This document shows, one piece after another, positions 47,518-57,045 of a DNA stretch of 64,000 nucleotides. The notes below the pieces were generated by a model. The model had not been told where the DNA came from. It made no database searches and was given only the letters and a program-made list of their open reading frames with translations. Within the stretch, counting starts at the first letter, position 1. The number at the start of each line of letters is the position of its first letter. The stretch is taken from NCBI GenBank assembly GCA_963815505.1, contig CAWFGU010000020.1, forward strand, positions 62,001-126,000. The letters run 5' to 3'. A program made the position numbers and the translations under genes. The DNA comes from CAXBBB01 sp963815505 (lineage in GTDB: Bacteria; Bacteroidota; Rhodothermia; Rhodothermales; BA12).

Positions 47518-50440
47518 TCAGAATGTATAGCTGGCCCGGAGCAGCGCCATCCGGCCCAGCTGCGGCGCACCGACGAACTCGCGGTGCTCGTTGTCCAGCA
47601 CGTTCTGCACGAGCAGGTCGACGCGGGCGCCTGGCGTCAGGCTGCCTAGATCGTAGCCTGCGCCCAAGTCGAGCAGGAAGTAGCTGTCCACATCGCCGAC
47701 GTAGGGACCCGATAGGACGGGGAAGCCTTCGACGTAACGACCGCTCGCGTTGAAGCTGAACGAGCGCGGCGCGCTGTACGAGAAACCCGCTTTGGCCTTG
47801 AACTGCGTCGCGTTGAGCGCAACGGCTAAGCCGCTCCCCTCTTCTTCGCCCAACTCTCCGCTGTCGAAGAAATCGTCCGTCACGTACGAGACGTTGCCGA
47901 ACAGCGTCAGGCTGGGAGTAGCGAGGTACTGCATCGCCACGTCGACGCCGTAGAAGTCGACTTCGCCGAAGTTGCGGTACGACAGGAAGCCACCAACGGC
48001 GCCCGATGCGATCTGCTCGTCGGTCAGAGCGTTCTGATCGGCTTGAACGGCGCCGATAGGGTTGTTTCCGACTGCCTGCTGGAGCGAACCGGCCACGAGC
48101 GTGGCGAGCGCTGCCGTTACCTGCTGCGGACTCAGGCCCGTCTGTCCCAGTCCGGCGAGGAGCTGCGTGATCGCGGGATCGCCCGAGGCTAGGAGAGCGC
48201 CGATTGCTGCGCCTGCGTCTCCGCCGAGCTGCGTGTAGTCCAGGTAGACGAGGGGCGACGAGACGGTAAGCGGACCGATGAAGTTGTCCTTGCGCGTGTA
48301 GTACCCGTCGATGGCGAGCAAGAACTTGTCGCCCACGATGCCCTTGTAGCCCAGCTCGAACGTCGAGGTCGTCGACTGCTCGAGCGGATCCACGTCGGAC
48401 GGACCTTCAACCGGCGAGAATCCACGCGCCGAGCCATCCGGGATGCCCAAGATGCCTGCGGACGTGGTCGCGGTGCCGATCGGCGAGGTCGTACCGAGTT
48501 GCAGCGAGCGTCCCAGAATCTGAGCCAACAGGGTCTGCTGCTGAGCCGAGAGGTTGCCAATATTCGGCACTTGCGGAATCTGCCCCGCCGTTCAGCGCGG
48601 CGCGCAGCCCGCCTTCGCTGGCCGCGCCGTAGAGGAAGAGAAGCGGAATGGCCTTCGGGCTGGACTGACTTCCGTAGAAGTTGGGGATCGGGGCGAAGTA
48701 CCGAGCGAGTCCGTTTGCGCGGAAGTTGTTGAACGTAAACCCGTCCTGGACGCCTCGCGCCTGGAGGATGAACGCTCCGCTCTGACCACCGGGAAGCGCG
48801 ATCGGAGTGACGCGGCCCGGAATGTCGAGGAAGAGCGAGTTGGTGCCCGGCGCGGAGAAGGCGCGGTTGTAGGTAGCGCGGAAGGACTGCCCCGAGGCGG
48901 GCTTGAACACCAGAGCGGCGCGCGGGCTAAACTGGAAATCGTCGACGATGTTGTTGTAGTCGCCACGCGCGGCCAACGTCAGGTCGAGCTTGTCGCCCAG
49001 CGGCGTCGTGCTCTGGACGTACGCGCCGTACTGGTCGACCTGATCGTCGTCCTCGTTGCGGCCCAGGATCGTACCCTCGGTGTCCGGCGTCGTGATCCGA
49101 ACGTCGATGCCGCCGATGACGCGACTGCCCATCACATCGGTGTCGTACTGCGCCTGACCGACGTAGAGGCGGCCCTTGTCGACCACCTGCTGTCCGGTGC
49201 CATAGACGTAGCTGTCGCCCGCGCTGTTCTGGTTCACGTAGCCCTGGACGAAGAGCTTACCTGCCTGCAGGCGAAGCTGGCCGAACGTGTAGCCGAAGTT
49301 GTCGGCCTGGAGCGTGCCGATACCCGACAGCACCGTTCCCGTGTACGCTGCATAACCCGCATTGGCAGAAAGCGTCACGCCTGGGCGGATGCGGTACTGC
49401 AGCAGGCCGTTCACGTTGACTTTCTGGTAGTCCTGCTCACGCACCAAGCGGCCGGTCGTGGGGTCGACGGTTTGAAAATCGGGAGCCGCTGATGGGTTCG
49501 TATAGACGAAGTCGCCGCTGAGCTGAGCCGCGTCAAGCGAGTCGCCCGCGTTGAGTTGCCAGTCATCGGCGCGTGCGAACTGACCGGTGATCTTGTAGCC
49601 GAGTTTGCCGTTCACCGTACCCGCGTGGCGCCCCTCGAAGCTGAACAGCGACCGTTCACCACCCGAGACGGCGACGCTCGTTCCGGGGTAGCCGAAGGGA
49701 TCTTTGGTCAGGAAGTGGATCACGCCTGCGTCGACGCCCGGTCCGTAGAGGGCGGATCCGGGGCCGCGCACGACTTCGATGCGGTCCAGGTCGCTGCTCA
49801 TGTTGGGCATGATGCCGTAGATGTTGACGCCCAGCGAGGGCACGGCGCCGATGCGGTAGTCGACGAGGGCGAACGTCGATCCCGAGAACGCGTTGTTGAA
49901 ACCGCGCAGCGTCACTTCCTGCCGGTCGACGCCGGTCTGCGAGTAGTCGACGCCGACCTCGTTGCGCAGCGCCGTGATGCTGCTCGCCGAGACGGTCTGC
50001 TGCAGCTCGGCCACGCCGATCACGCTGACGCTCGCCGGAGCGTCGAGCACCTGCTCCTGAGCGCGCGACGCCGACACGACAACGTCGTTCAGGTCGAACG
50101 CGCCGGCTCCGAGCGCCACGTCGTACGTGCGCGTCTGACCTGCCGTCAGCGTAATGATTTCGGACCGATCACCGTAACCGATGTAGCGGACGGTGACGAC
50201 GTACGTGCCGGGAGCGACGCGAATGCTGTACGTGCCGTTCGAGTTGGTAGCAGCCCCTGCCGCGACATCGGCCTGCCCCTCGACGGTGAGGATGACATTG
50301 GCGCCGGGAAGCGACGACCCATCGCCCGCGTCGGTGATGGTGCCGGAGAGCGTGGCTTGCTGAGCCATCGCCGGAAGCGCCATAAAGGCGCACAGAGCGG
50401 CGATGCCGAGGCAGCGCGAGAGGAAGAGAGAGAATCGCAT
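47518..50440 (-). CDS. TonB-dependent receptor with carboxypeptidase-like N-domain, frameshifted
   Basis: The start MRFSLFLSRCLGIAALCAF at 50440 is a signal peptide; about 973 residues after repair. A carboxypeptidase-regulatory-like domain (ATLSGTITDAGDGSSLPGANV) is followed by a plug (VLDAPASVSVIGVAELQQT, VTLRGFNNAFSGSTFALVD, IEVVRGPGSALYGPGVDAGV) and a barrel ending in LGRMALLRASYTF. The frame breaks in the GGGG complementary to 48583-48586; dropping one G joins ALNGG to QIPQVPNIGNLS, and the 2,923-bp span fits. Substrate unknown. A LacI-type operator 38 bp upstream suggests carbohydrate control. Confidence 0.9.
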
Positions 50441-50478
50441 AGGATGGTGTTGGGAATGCGTAGGGCTACCGGGCGCAT

Positions 50479-50492
50479 GGAAAGCGCTTTCC
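50479..50492. promoter_or_regulatory. LacI-type operator upstream of the second TonB receptor
   Basis: GGAAAGCGCTTTCC is a perfect 14-bp palindrome ending 38 bp before the receptor start codon at 50440. It shares the AAGCGCTT core with the two sites upstream of the lacI gene at 36 kb. Confidence 0.7.
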
Positions 50493-50608
50493 CCGGACGG
50501 ACTCCGAAAATAGCGCACACCGTTCCTTTACGGAAGCGTCACGCTAGCTTAACACCGTTAAGTGCCTACATCGGCCTCTAACACCGAGCGCTCCTGCCCT
50601 CCTGCCAC

Positions 50609-51083
50609 TCACGCGCGTCCCCTCCCGCTTCCGCCGCGTCCGCGCGACGCGGCAATGCGGCTGCTGCCCGCACTTCGCGAAGGGCCGTTGCGCTTCTTCC
50701 CGTCCGACTTCTGCCCGCGCGACTTCATCTTGCGCGGCTTGGGTTTCGCGCCACGCTCCGCCGCCCGCATCTCGTCCGCCGTCGGGCGCGGCGTTTCGGG
50801 CATCTCGCGGTAGAGCGTCACGATCCGCCCCATCGTCTGCACTACATACGTCCCGTCGATGCGACCGGCGAGCATCGGTGCGGCTTCCTTGGCCGACTGC
50901 GGGGCGGTCTCGAGGATCTTGACTTTGAGCAAGTCGACGCTCGTGAACGCCTGCTCGAGCGTCCGCGCGACGGCGTCGGTGACGCCCTCCTTGCCGACCT
51001 GGATCGTGGCTTTGAGACCGTTGGCACGGCTGCGCAAGGCGGCGCGCTGGGTCGAGGGGAGGCGGTCGGTATCGGTCGGTCAT
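50609..51083 (-). CDS. YhbY/CRM-domain RNA-binding protein, frameshifted at its start
   Basis: The CRM domain is evident: LPSTQRAALRSRANGLKATI, then QVGKEGVTDAVARTLEQAF, then VDLLKVKILETAPQSAKEAAP and YVVQTMGRIVTLYRE, matching YhbY-like proteins that bind pre-50S ribosomes. The natural ATG at 51083 (MTD) is out of frame by one base; removing a C near 51075 gives MTDDTDRLPSTQ. Otherwise a TTG at 51037 would cut off conserved residues. A long basic, Gly/Ser/Arg/Lys-rich tail after residue 105 (KPKPRKMKSRGQKSDGKKR) is an additional nucleic-acid-binding feature. Confidence 0.82.
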
Positions 51084-51248
51084 GATCGGAAATCGGGAGA
51101 GGCGTCGTCAACGCGTCAGCGTGTGGGAGGTTGAATCCGCGGAGGGCCGGTTGGGGACGGGTGCCATTCTGCAAGCAACGCGTCGAGCAGGAAACGGCGG
51201 CGCGCGGAGTAACGGGCACGGTGTACTGAGGCGACAACGGCGTGAATG

Positions 51249-52547
51249 TCAGCCGAGACCCGACACGCGCGAAGATCTCGTCGACGCGGCGCGTGTGGTA
51301 GACTGGGTCGAAGAGCGCGTCGATCTGCTCTTCGGAGAGATGTTCGCGGATGTCGTCGGCCGCGAGGACGAGCGGCTGAAATGGCTCGCCGTTCGGTCCA
51401 CGCCTGCATCGCGCGCGGCTGGACGCGGTCGTAGGCGTCCTCGCGGCTCAGCCCCGCCTCGACGAGGGCGAGCATCACGCGCTGGCTGTTGTGCAGCCCG
51501 TAGGTGCGGTCCATGTTGGCGCGCATGGCATCGGGAAAGACCGTCAGCGTGTCGAGAATACTCGTCATCCGCGTCAGTGCATAGTGGCAGACCGTCGTGG
51601 CATCGGGCAGGATGACGCGCTCGACGGACGAGTGGCTGATGTCGCGCTCGTGCCACAGCGCGACGTTTTCGTACGCGCTCACCATGTAGCCTCTGAGCAG
51701 GCGGCTCATGCCGGTGACGTTTTCGGATCCGATAGGGTTGCGCTTGTGCGGCATCGCCGACGATCCTTTCTGCCCCGATCGAAACGCCTCCTCGGCCTCG
51801 CGTACCTCGGATCGCTGCAGGTGGCGCACCTCGACGGCCATCTTCTCCAGACTCGCCCCGATGCCCGCCAACGTCGACAGGTAGAACGCGTGGCGGTCGC
51901 GCTGCAAGCGTTTGGGTCGAGATTGGTGCGGCTTCGAGTCCCAGCCGCTCGCACGTCAGTCGTTCGACTTCGGGCGGCGTGTGGGCGAACGTGCCGACGG
52001 CCCCGCTCAGCTTGCCGACTTCGACGCCCTTGGCTGCCAGTTCGAACCGCTCGATTTGCCGCTCGATCTCGGCGTAGTAGAGCGCCAGCACCAGCCCGAA
52101 CGTCGTCGGCTCGGCGTGGACGCCGTGCGTGCGGCCCATCATCAGCGTCGTCTTGTGCTCGCGTGCGCGGCGGGCGAGGACGGCTTTCATTTCGTGCAGC
52201 GCCTCGCGGATCAGCGCGTTGGCCCGTTTGAGCCGGACGCCCCACGCCGTGTCCACCACGTCGGTCGAAGTGAGGCCGTAGTGGACCCACTTGCGCTCGT
52301 CGCCCAGCGTTTCGCTGACGGCGCGCGTGAAGGCGACCACGTCGTGCCGCGTCTCTTTCTCGATCTCGGCGATGCGCTCCATGCTGAACGATGCCTTTTC
52401 ATACAGCGCGTCGACATCCTCGGACGGAATCGCGCCGATCTGCGACCAGCCCCAGCACGCAGCCAGTTCCACGTCGAGCCACGCGTCGAACTGCCCCTTT
52501 TCGCTCCACAGGTCGGTCATCTCGGGACGGGAGTAGCGGGCAATCAT
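51249..52547 (-). CDS. purB: Adenylosuccinate lyase, frameshifted three times
   Basis: It cleaves adenylosuccinate and SAICAR in purine synthesis. The start MIARYSRPEMTDLWSEKGQ at 52547 is canonical. Signature segments are WVHYGLTSTDVVDTA, GRTHGVHAEPTTFG, VGTFAHTPPEVE, and the fumarase-superfamily loop GSSAMPHKRNPIGSEN. Three single extra bases break the frame: near 51906 (TQTL then QRDRHAFYL), near 51389 (WTERR then PFQPLVLA), and near 51267 (FARVG then LG stop). The 1,299-bp span is consistent with three insertions. After repair the protein is about 431 residues, normal for the family, so it is surely intact in the organism. Confidence 0.93.
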   Translation of the reverse strand: MIARYSRPEMTDLWSEKGQFDAWLDVELAACWGWSQIGAIPSEDVDALYEKASFSMERIAEIEKETRHDVVAFTRAVSETLGDERKWVHYGLTSTDVVDTAWGVRLKRANALIREALHEMKAVLARRAREHKTTLMMGRTHGVHAEPTTFGLVLALYYAEIERQIERFELAAKGVEVGKLSGAVGTFAHTPPEVERLTCERLGLEAAPISTQTLAARPPRVLPVDVGGHRGESGEDGRRGAPPAAIRGTRGRGGVSIGAERIVGDAAQAQPYRIRKRHRHEPPAQRLHGERVRKRRAVARARHQPLVRRARHPARCHDGLPLCTDADDEYSRHADGLSRCHARQHGPHLRAAQQPARDARPRRGGAEPRGRLRPRPAARDAGVDRTASHFSRSSSRPTTSANISPKSRSTRSSTQSTTRAASTRSSRVSGLG

Positions 52548-52607
52548 CGGTCAGCGGGGTTGGTGAAGCCGAAAGGTACCGGAAACGCGTCTGCCCAAAA
52601 CGCAAAA

Positions 52608-52636
52608 GCCTGCCAAGTCGTAGCGACTCGGCAGGC
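52608..52636 (-). terminator. Rho-independent terminator of the epimerase gene
   Basis: gcctgccaagtcg (52608-52620) pairs with cgactcggcaggc (52624-52636) over a 3-base loop, with one mismatch in 13 bp. On the minus strand it lies 27 bp past the epimerase stop and is followed by cttttgcgttttgg. It also sits in the 116 bp before purB. Confidence 0.75.
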
Positions 52637-52663
52637 ATGTACACGCGGCTGGCCTGCGGATCG

Positions 52664-53588
52664 TCAGCCGCGCTGCGCCTTGAACCAATCGACCGTCGTG
52701 CGCAAGCCGTCGGCGATGCTCACCTCTGGCTCCCAGCCCAGCGCTTCGTGCGTGTGGGCGTAGCTGAGGACGCTGCGCATCTGCTCGCCAGGCTTGGCGG
52801 GGACGTGCTCTTCCTCGGTATGGCCGCCCGTGTAGTCGTTGATCGTGCGGAAGAGCGTGACCACGTCGGTTTCGACGCCGGTCCCGACGTTGAAGATGCC
52901 GCTCTGCTCGTGCGCCAGCGCCGCCAAGTTGGCACGCACCACGTCGCCGACGAACACGTAGTCGCGCGTCTGCAAACCGTCGCCGTTGACGACGGGCTGC
53001 TCGTGGTCGAGCATCTTCTCGGCGAAGATCGCGATCACGCCCGCCTCGCCGTGCGGACTCTGCCGCGGGCCGTAAATGTTGCCGTAGCGCAGCGCGGCGT
53101 AGCGGATGCCGTGCGTCTGCTCGTAGAAGTAGAGATATTTCTCGGTGACCAGCTTAGTGATGCCATAGGGCGAGAGCGGTTGGAGCGGGTGCGATTCGTC
53201 CTGGGGCACGTACTCCGGCTCGCCGTAGATGGCACCGCCGGTCGACGCGAAGATCACCTTCTTCGAGTCCCGAATCGCGTCCTGCTTCCATCAGATTGAG
53301 AAACCCGTCGACGTTGACGCTGGCGTCGAAGCGCGGATCGGCAACGCTGCGGCGCACGTCCATCTGAGCCGCGTGGTGGACGAGCACATCGGGCCGGTGC
53401 GAGCGAATCAACTCGGCCGCCTCGTCGCTGCGGATGTCTACTTCGTGGAAGTGCGCGTCGTCCGGGACGTTGTGGCGGAAGCCGCCCGACAGGTTGTCCA
53501 TCACGTGGACTTCGTGGCCCTCGCGGATCAGAGCGTCGGCGATGTGGGAGCCGATGAATCCGGCGCCGCCGGTAACGAGAATGCGCAT
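52664..53588 (-). CDS. NAD-dependent sugar epimerase/dehydratase (GalE-like), frameshifted
   Basis: An extended short-chain dehydrogenase: MRILVTGGAGFIGSHIADAL (NAD-binding), the diphosphate-side Asp in VHVMDNLSGG, VLVHHAAQMDVRRSV, and the active-site Ser/Thr in IFASTGGAIYG with YGITK (YxxxK) downstream. The C-terminal half includes ALRYGNIYGPRQSPHG and GDGLQTRDYVFVGDVVRA. The frame breaks near 53280; dropping one base gives IRDSKKVIFASTG, and the 925-bp span is one over a multiple of three. It probably interconverts UDP-hexoses (UDP-glucose 4-epimerase type) for cell-surface glycans. Confidence 0.9.
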
Positions 53589-53730
53589 GTCGTGAAAGGA
53601 GCAGGAACGGCGAAGGGGAGGGCGAACGCGTAAGATATCCGTCCGGGCCTGGGAAGTCGACGCTGGCGAGCGAATCGGCCCGGCGCGCGCCTCGGGCGCC
53701 CTATCTTGAACTGCATTCTATCCGCCCGAC

Positions 53731-54228
53731 ATGACCGATACGCTGTTCACCCATTTGTCGTCTGAAGGCAGCGCCCAGCTCATGGACGTGTCCGACCGAA
53801 GCCGCGCCACGCGTACGGCCGTCGCCGCCGGACGCGTCGAGGTCGGCGCAGAGGCCGCGCGCTTGATCGCCGAGGGCAGTGTCCGCAAGGGCGACGTGTT
53901 CTCGGTCGCCCAGATCGCGGGCATCTTGGGCGCGAAGCAGACGAGCCGCCTGATTCCGCTGTGCCACGACGTGCAGGTCAAAGGCGTCGAGGTAACGCTC
54001 GAACTCGACGAGGCGGGCGAGGCAGTCGACGTGCGCGCATTCGTCAAGACAGTCGGCGAAACGGGCGTCGAGATGGAAGCGCTGACGGCCGTTTCGGTCG
54101 CTTCGCTGACGGTCTACGACATGTGCAAGTCGATCAACAAGGAAATCGCCATCTCGGACATCCGTCTACTCGCCAAAACCGGCGGCCAGAGCGGCGACTA
54201 CCTGCGCTCGCCCTCGAGCGACCGCTAA
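53731..54228 (+). CDS. moaC: Cyclic pyranopterin monophosphate synthase MoaC
   Basis: A 165-residue enzyme of molybdenum-cofactor synthesis that acts after MoaA to make cyclic pyranopterin monophosphate. Motifs are LSSEGSAQLMDVSDRS, LIPLCHDVQVKGVEV, VGETGVEMEALTAVSVASLTVYDM and the active-site KTGGQSGDY. The length is normal. It begins 142 bp from the divergent epimerase gene and is followed by floA after 27 bp. No other moa genes lie in the window; the sulfite-oxidase-family enzyme at 44 kb would need this cofactor. Confidence 0.95.
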   Translation: MTDTLFTHLSSEGSAQLMDVSDRSRATRTAVAAGRVEVGAEAARLIAEGSVRKGDVFSVAQIAGILGAKQTSRLIPLCHDVQVKGVEVTLELDEAGEAVDVRAFVKTVGETGVEMEALTAVSVASLTVYDMCKSINKEIAISDIRLLAKTGGQSGDYLRSPSSDR

Positions 54229-54255
54229 CCCTCCTCTCCTCCAACCCTGCCTCCC

Positions 54256-55227
54256 ATGGACCTCTTCGGCGCTACCGGTCTCCTTCTCGTGCTGGCCATC
54301 GTGGTCGGCGTCTTCGTGCTGTTCTACTTCGTCCCGATCCGGCTGTGGATCGAGGCGACGACGAGCGGCGTCCGCGTGCCGATCTCGACGCTGATCGGAA
54401 TGCGCCTGCGCGGCGTCGCGCCCGTCTCGATCGTGCGACCGCTCATCATCGCGCACAAAGCGGGCATTCCGGTTACGCCCAACCAACTCGAAACGCACCA
54501 CCTGGCCGGAGGCAACGTGCGCCGCGTCATCAACGCCCTGGTCAGCGCCGACAAAGCCCGCATCGACCTGCCCTTCGACCAGGCGACGGCCATCGACCTG
54601 GCTGGGCGCGACGTGCTCGAAGCCGTCCAGGTGTCGGTCAACCCGCGCGTGATAGAGACGCCGCCGATCTCGGCCATCGCCAAAGACGGCATTCAGCTGC
54701 GCGCCATTGCACGCGTGACCGTGCGGGCCAACATCAAGCGGCTCGTCGGTGGAGCCGGTGAGGACACGATCATTGCCAGGGTCGGCGAAGGCATCGTCTC
54801 GACGATTGGCTCGGCCCAATCGCACGCCGCCGTTCTCGAAAACCCGGACGCGATCTCCAAGACGGTTCTCGCCAAGGGGCTGGATAGCGGAACGGCGTTC
54901 GAGATCCTGTCCATCGACATCGCCGACGTGGATGTGGGCGAAAACATCGGCGCCAAGCTCCAGACGGATCAGGCCGAAGCCGACCTGCACGTCGCCCGGG
55001 CAAAAGCCGAAGAGCGCCGCGCCACGGCCGTCGCCCAGGAACAGGAGGAACGCGCCAACCTCGTCGCCGCCGAAGCCCAAATTCCCAAAGCCATCGCCGA
55101 CGCCCTCCGCAGCGGCAACCTGGGCGTGATGGACTACTACAACCTCCGCAACATCCAAGCCGACACGCAGATGCGCGAGTTGCTCGGTAAACCCGACGAG
55201 GACAAGGGCATGGGTCGATCGGTATAG
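54256..55227 (+). CDS. floA: Flotillin-like protein FloA
   Basis: A 323-residue membrane-anchored protein. One hydrophobic N-terminal segment (LLLVLAIVVGVFVLFYFVP) is followed by the FloA/YqfA signature IRLWIEATTSGVRVPISTLIGMRLRGVAP, the SPFH-type core (DGIQLRAIARVTVRANIKRLVGG), and a coiled-coil-like tail (ARAKAEERRATAVAQEQEERANLVAAEAQ). FloA organises membrane microdomains. The ending (MDYYNLRNIQADTQMRELLG) is conserved in this family. It probably ends at the inverted repeat at 55252. Confidence 0.94.
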   Translation: MDLFGATGLLLVLAIVVGVFVLFYFVPIRLWIEATTSGVRVPISTLIGMRLRGVAPVSIVRPLIIAHKAGIPVTPNQLETHHLAGGNVRRVINALVSADKARIDLPFDQATAIDLAGRDVLEAVQVSVNPRVIETPPISAIAKDGIQLRAIARVTVRANIKRLVGGAGEDTIIARVGEGIVSTIGSAQSHAAVLENPDAISKTVLAKGLDSGTAFEILSIDIADVDVGENIGAKLQTDQAEADLHVARAKAEERRATAVAQEQEERANLVAAEAQIPKAIADALRSGNLGVMDYYNLRNIQADTQMRELLGKPDEDKGMGRSV

Positions 55228-55251
55228 CTGGCGGGATCGGTCAAGCTACCA

Positions 55252-55290
55252 CCGTCTGTTCACCCTCACCTGCGTGGCGCGAACAGACGG
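55252..55290 (+). terminator. Inverted repeat downstream of floA, probable terminator
   Basis: CCGTCTGTTC (55252-55261) and GAACAGACGG (55281-55290) are perfect complements around a 19-base loop, starting 24 bp past the floA stop. No T-run follows, so the terminator call rests on position and stem quality. Confidence 0.5.
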
Positions 55291-55418
55291 CTCGCAGTAG
55301 CGCGATAGGCGGGGGGGACCAGCCGGTACAAGCGGCGATCTCGAATCCGAAGTGGTGTGAGCAAAACCGGCGGTCAGGCGTTGAGCGATGCGTACGCTAC
55401 GCCTCTCTTTCTTCAGAC

Positions 55419-55994
55419 ATGATCGACTGCACCGCCCGCCTGACCGCATTCGCCTCTCTGGGAGCACTCGGTCTGATGCAAGACCTCTCGCGGCAGGTGA
55501 TGCAGTCGATCCCTACCGCCGATCCCGAGGTCGTTGCCGAGGAGACGCTGTCGCTCGTCGCCGTCACCACAGCCCGGGCCGCAGAGGTGGGGTTTCAGAA
55601 GCAGCCTCCCGCGGCGCGCGCAGCGTCGCAGGCGCTGTCCGCCCTGCCCTATCTCTACCGCGACTACCTGATCGGCGGCGCGGTCCTCGCGCAGAACGAT
55701 CCCGAGTTGGTCCAGGCTGCTCAGGCAACGCAGGCGAGACTCGAACGCAAGATGGCGTTCTACACACTCCACTTTCCCGATGGGCAGTTTCCTGGCCCGC
55801 GCGCACTCGCCGACAAACTCCCGCTGTGGATGGGGCGGGTCAGCGGCCCCGGACTTCCCGAAACGCCCGACCAGCGGCTGGCCAAATTGGGGTCGACCGA
55901 TCTGGTCCTCACCCACCTCAAACTCGTCCTCGGCATGGCCCGGCAAGAAGCGTCGGATGCCGCAGCTTCCCCATCCGCCGAGCCCCATGGTTAA
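55419..55994 (+). CDS. Hypothetical protein, 191 residues
   Basis: I do not recognise the family. The start MIDCTARLTAFASLGALGLMQD is mildly hydrophobic but not a clear signal. The rest is mostly predicted helical and Ala/Leu-rich (ARAAEVGFQKQPPAARAASQALSAL, DYLIGGAVLAQ, QATQARLERKMAFYTL), and the second half contains PDGQFPGPRALADKLPLWMGR. Its stop overlaps the GH113-like gene's start by 8 bp, so the two are probably co-translated. Confidence 0.6.
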   Translation: MIDCTARLTAFASLGALGLMQDLSRQVMQSIPTADPEVVAEETLSLVAVTTARAAEVGFQKQPPAARAASQALSALPYLYRDYLIGGAVLAQNDPELVQAAQATQARLERKMAFYTLHFPDGQFPGPRALADKLPLWMGRVSGPGLPETPDQRLAKLGSTDLVLTHLKLVLGMARQEASDAAASPSAEPHG

Positions 55995-57030
55995 CGCTCT
56001 CCGCAGCGCCCTGCTCGTGTTCCTCGTCGCGGTTCCGGGGTCCGGGTGCGACGCTCAGACGACCCCACGCGGTGCGCCTGCCGGTGCCATCGTGATGCCC
56101 AGCGACAAACTGCGCGGCGTCGTGCTGGACGCATCTGAGGATCCGGGGGTCGGCGCGCTGAGCCGGTTCGTGGATCTGGGGGCGGGCGTGATCTGCGTCG
56201 TCCCCTACAGCTTCATGCCCGACGCAGGACAGCCCGAGGTCCGGTGGCGACGCGACGCGCGCTGGTTCTCGGAAAACGTCGACGGCATCACGCGCATGGC
56301 CGATGAAGCCGACACGCTGGGACTCCGGCTCGCGATCAAGCCTCAGGTCTGGCTGCGCGGCGGCGCCTGGCCCGGCCAGGTAGAGATGGACTCCGAGGCG
56401 GATTGGCAGACGTGGGAGGCGAGCTACCGCGACTACGTTCTGTTCTGGGCAGGCGTCGCCGCTGACGTGGACGCCGCCGTGTTCGTGATGGGCAGCGAGT
56501 TAGACCAGGCCGCGACGATACGCCCCGACTTCTGGCGAGCCCTCGCTGCCGACGTGCGCGCAGTCTATGAGGGAACGATTACTTATGCGGCCAACTGGGA
56601 CCGGCTCACCGAAATCGGCTTCTGGCAGTCGGTCGACGCCATCGGTGTGCAAGCCTACTTCCCCCTGTCGACCAAGAGCACCCCGACCGTAGGCGATTTA
56701 CGGGATGGATGGAGGCCGCACCTGGACGTGCTGCGCGGCGTGTCGCGCCTGGCGGATCGACCCGTTCTGTTCACCGAGCTCGGATACCGCAGCGCGGCGA
56801 CGGCGGCGTCTCAGCCATGGCTGTGGCCTGAAAACGACGACTCCCCCGCCGACGACGCCTTGCAAGCGCGGCTTTACGAAGCGTTCTTCGCCGAAGTCTG
56901 GCCGCAGCCATGGATGATGGGAGCGTTCGTCTGGAAGGTGCATCCCGACGACGAAGCGCGCCCCACAGGATTCACGCCGCTCGGCAAACCTGCCGAAGCG
57001 GTCTTGCGCCGAGGCTACACCGCTCGCTGA
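55987..57030 (+). CDS. GH113-like glycoside hydrolase, exported lipoprotein
   Basis: The ATG at 55987 gives 347 residues with signal MVNALRSALLVFLVAVPGSGC (Cys as possible lipid site). A TIM-barrel glycosidase pattern follows: LGLRLAIKPQVWLRGGAWPG, VFVMGSELDQA (general acid/base Glu), GTITYAANWDRL, VDAIGVQAYFPLS and PVLFTELGYRS (nucleophile Glu), then MMGAFVWKV. This matches GH113 (endo-beta-mannanase-like) enzymes and their DUF relatives. True substrate is unknown; peptidoglycan-associated or beta-mannan glycans are possible. It is followed after 15 bp by an LD-carboxypeptidase. Confidence 0.75.
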   Translation: MVNALRSALLVFLVAVPGSGCDAQTTPRGAPAGAIVMPSDKLRGVVLDASEDPGVGALSRFVDLGAGVICVVPYSFMPDAGQPEVRWRRDARWFSENVDGITRMADEADTLGLRLAIKPQVWLRGGAWPGQVEMDSEADWQTWEASYRDYVLFWAGVAADVDAAVFVMGSELDQAATIRPDFWRALAADVRAVYEGTITYAANWDRLTEIGFWQSVDAIGVQAYFPLSTKSTPTVGDLRDGWRPHLDVLRGVSRLADRPVLFTELGYRSAATAASQPWLWPENDDSPADDALQARLYEAFFAEVWPQPWMMGAFVWKVHPDDEARPTGFTPLGKPAEAVLRRGYTAR

Positions 57031-57045
57031 TCTTTTTCTCTTCCT

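Noticed and set aside
51249..52547. Programmed frameshifting in purB
   Set aside because: Three separate one-base shifts in a housekeeping enzyme have no slippery-site logic and fit sequence error.
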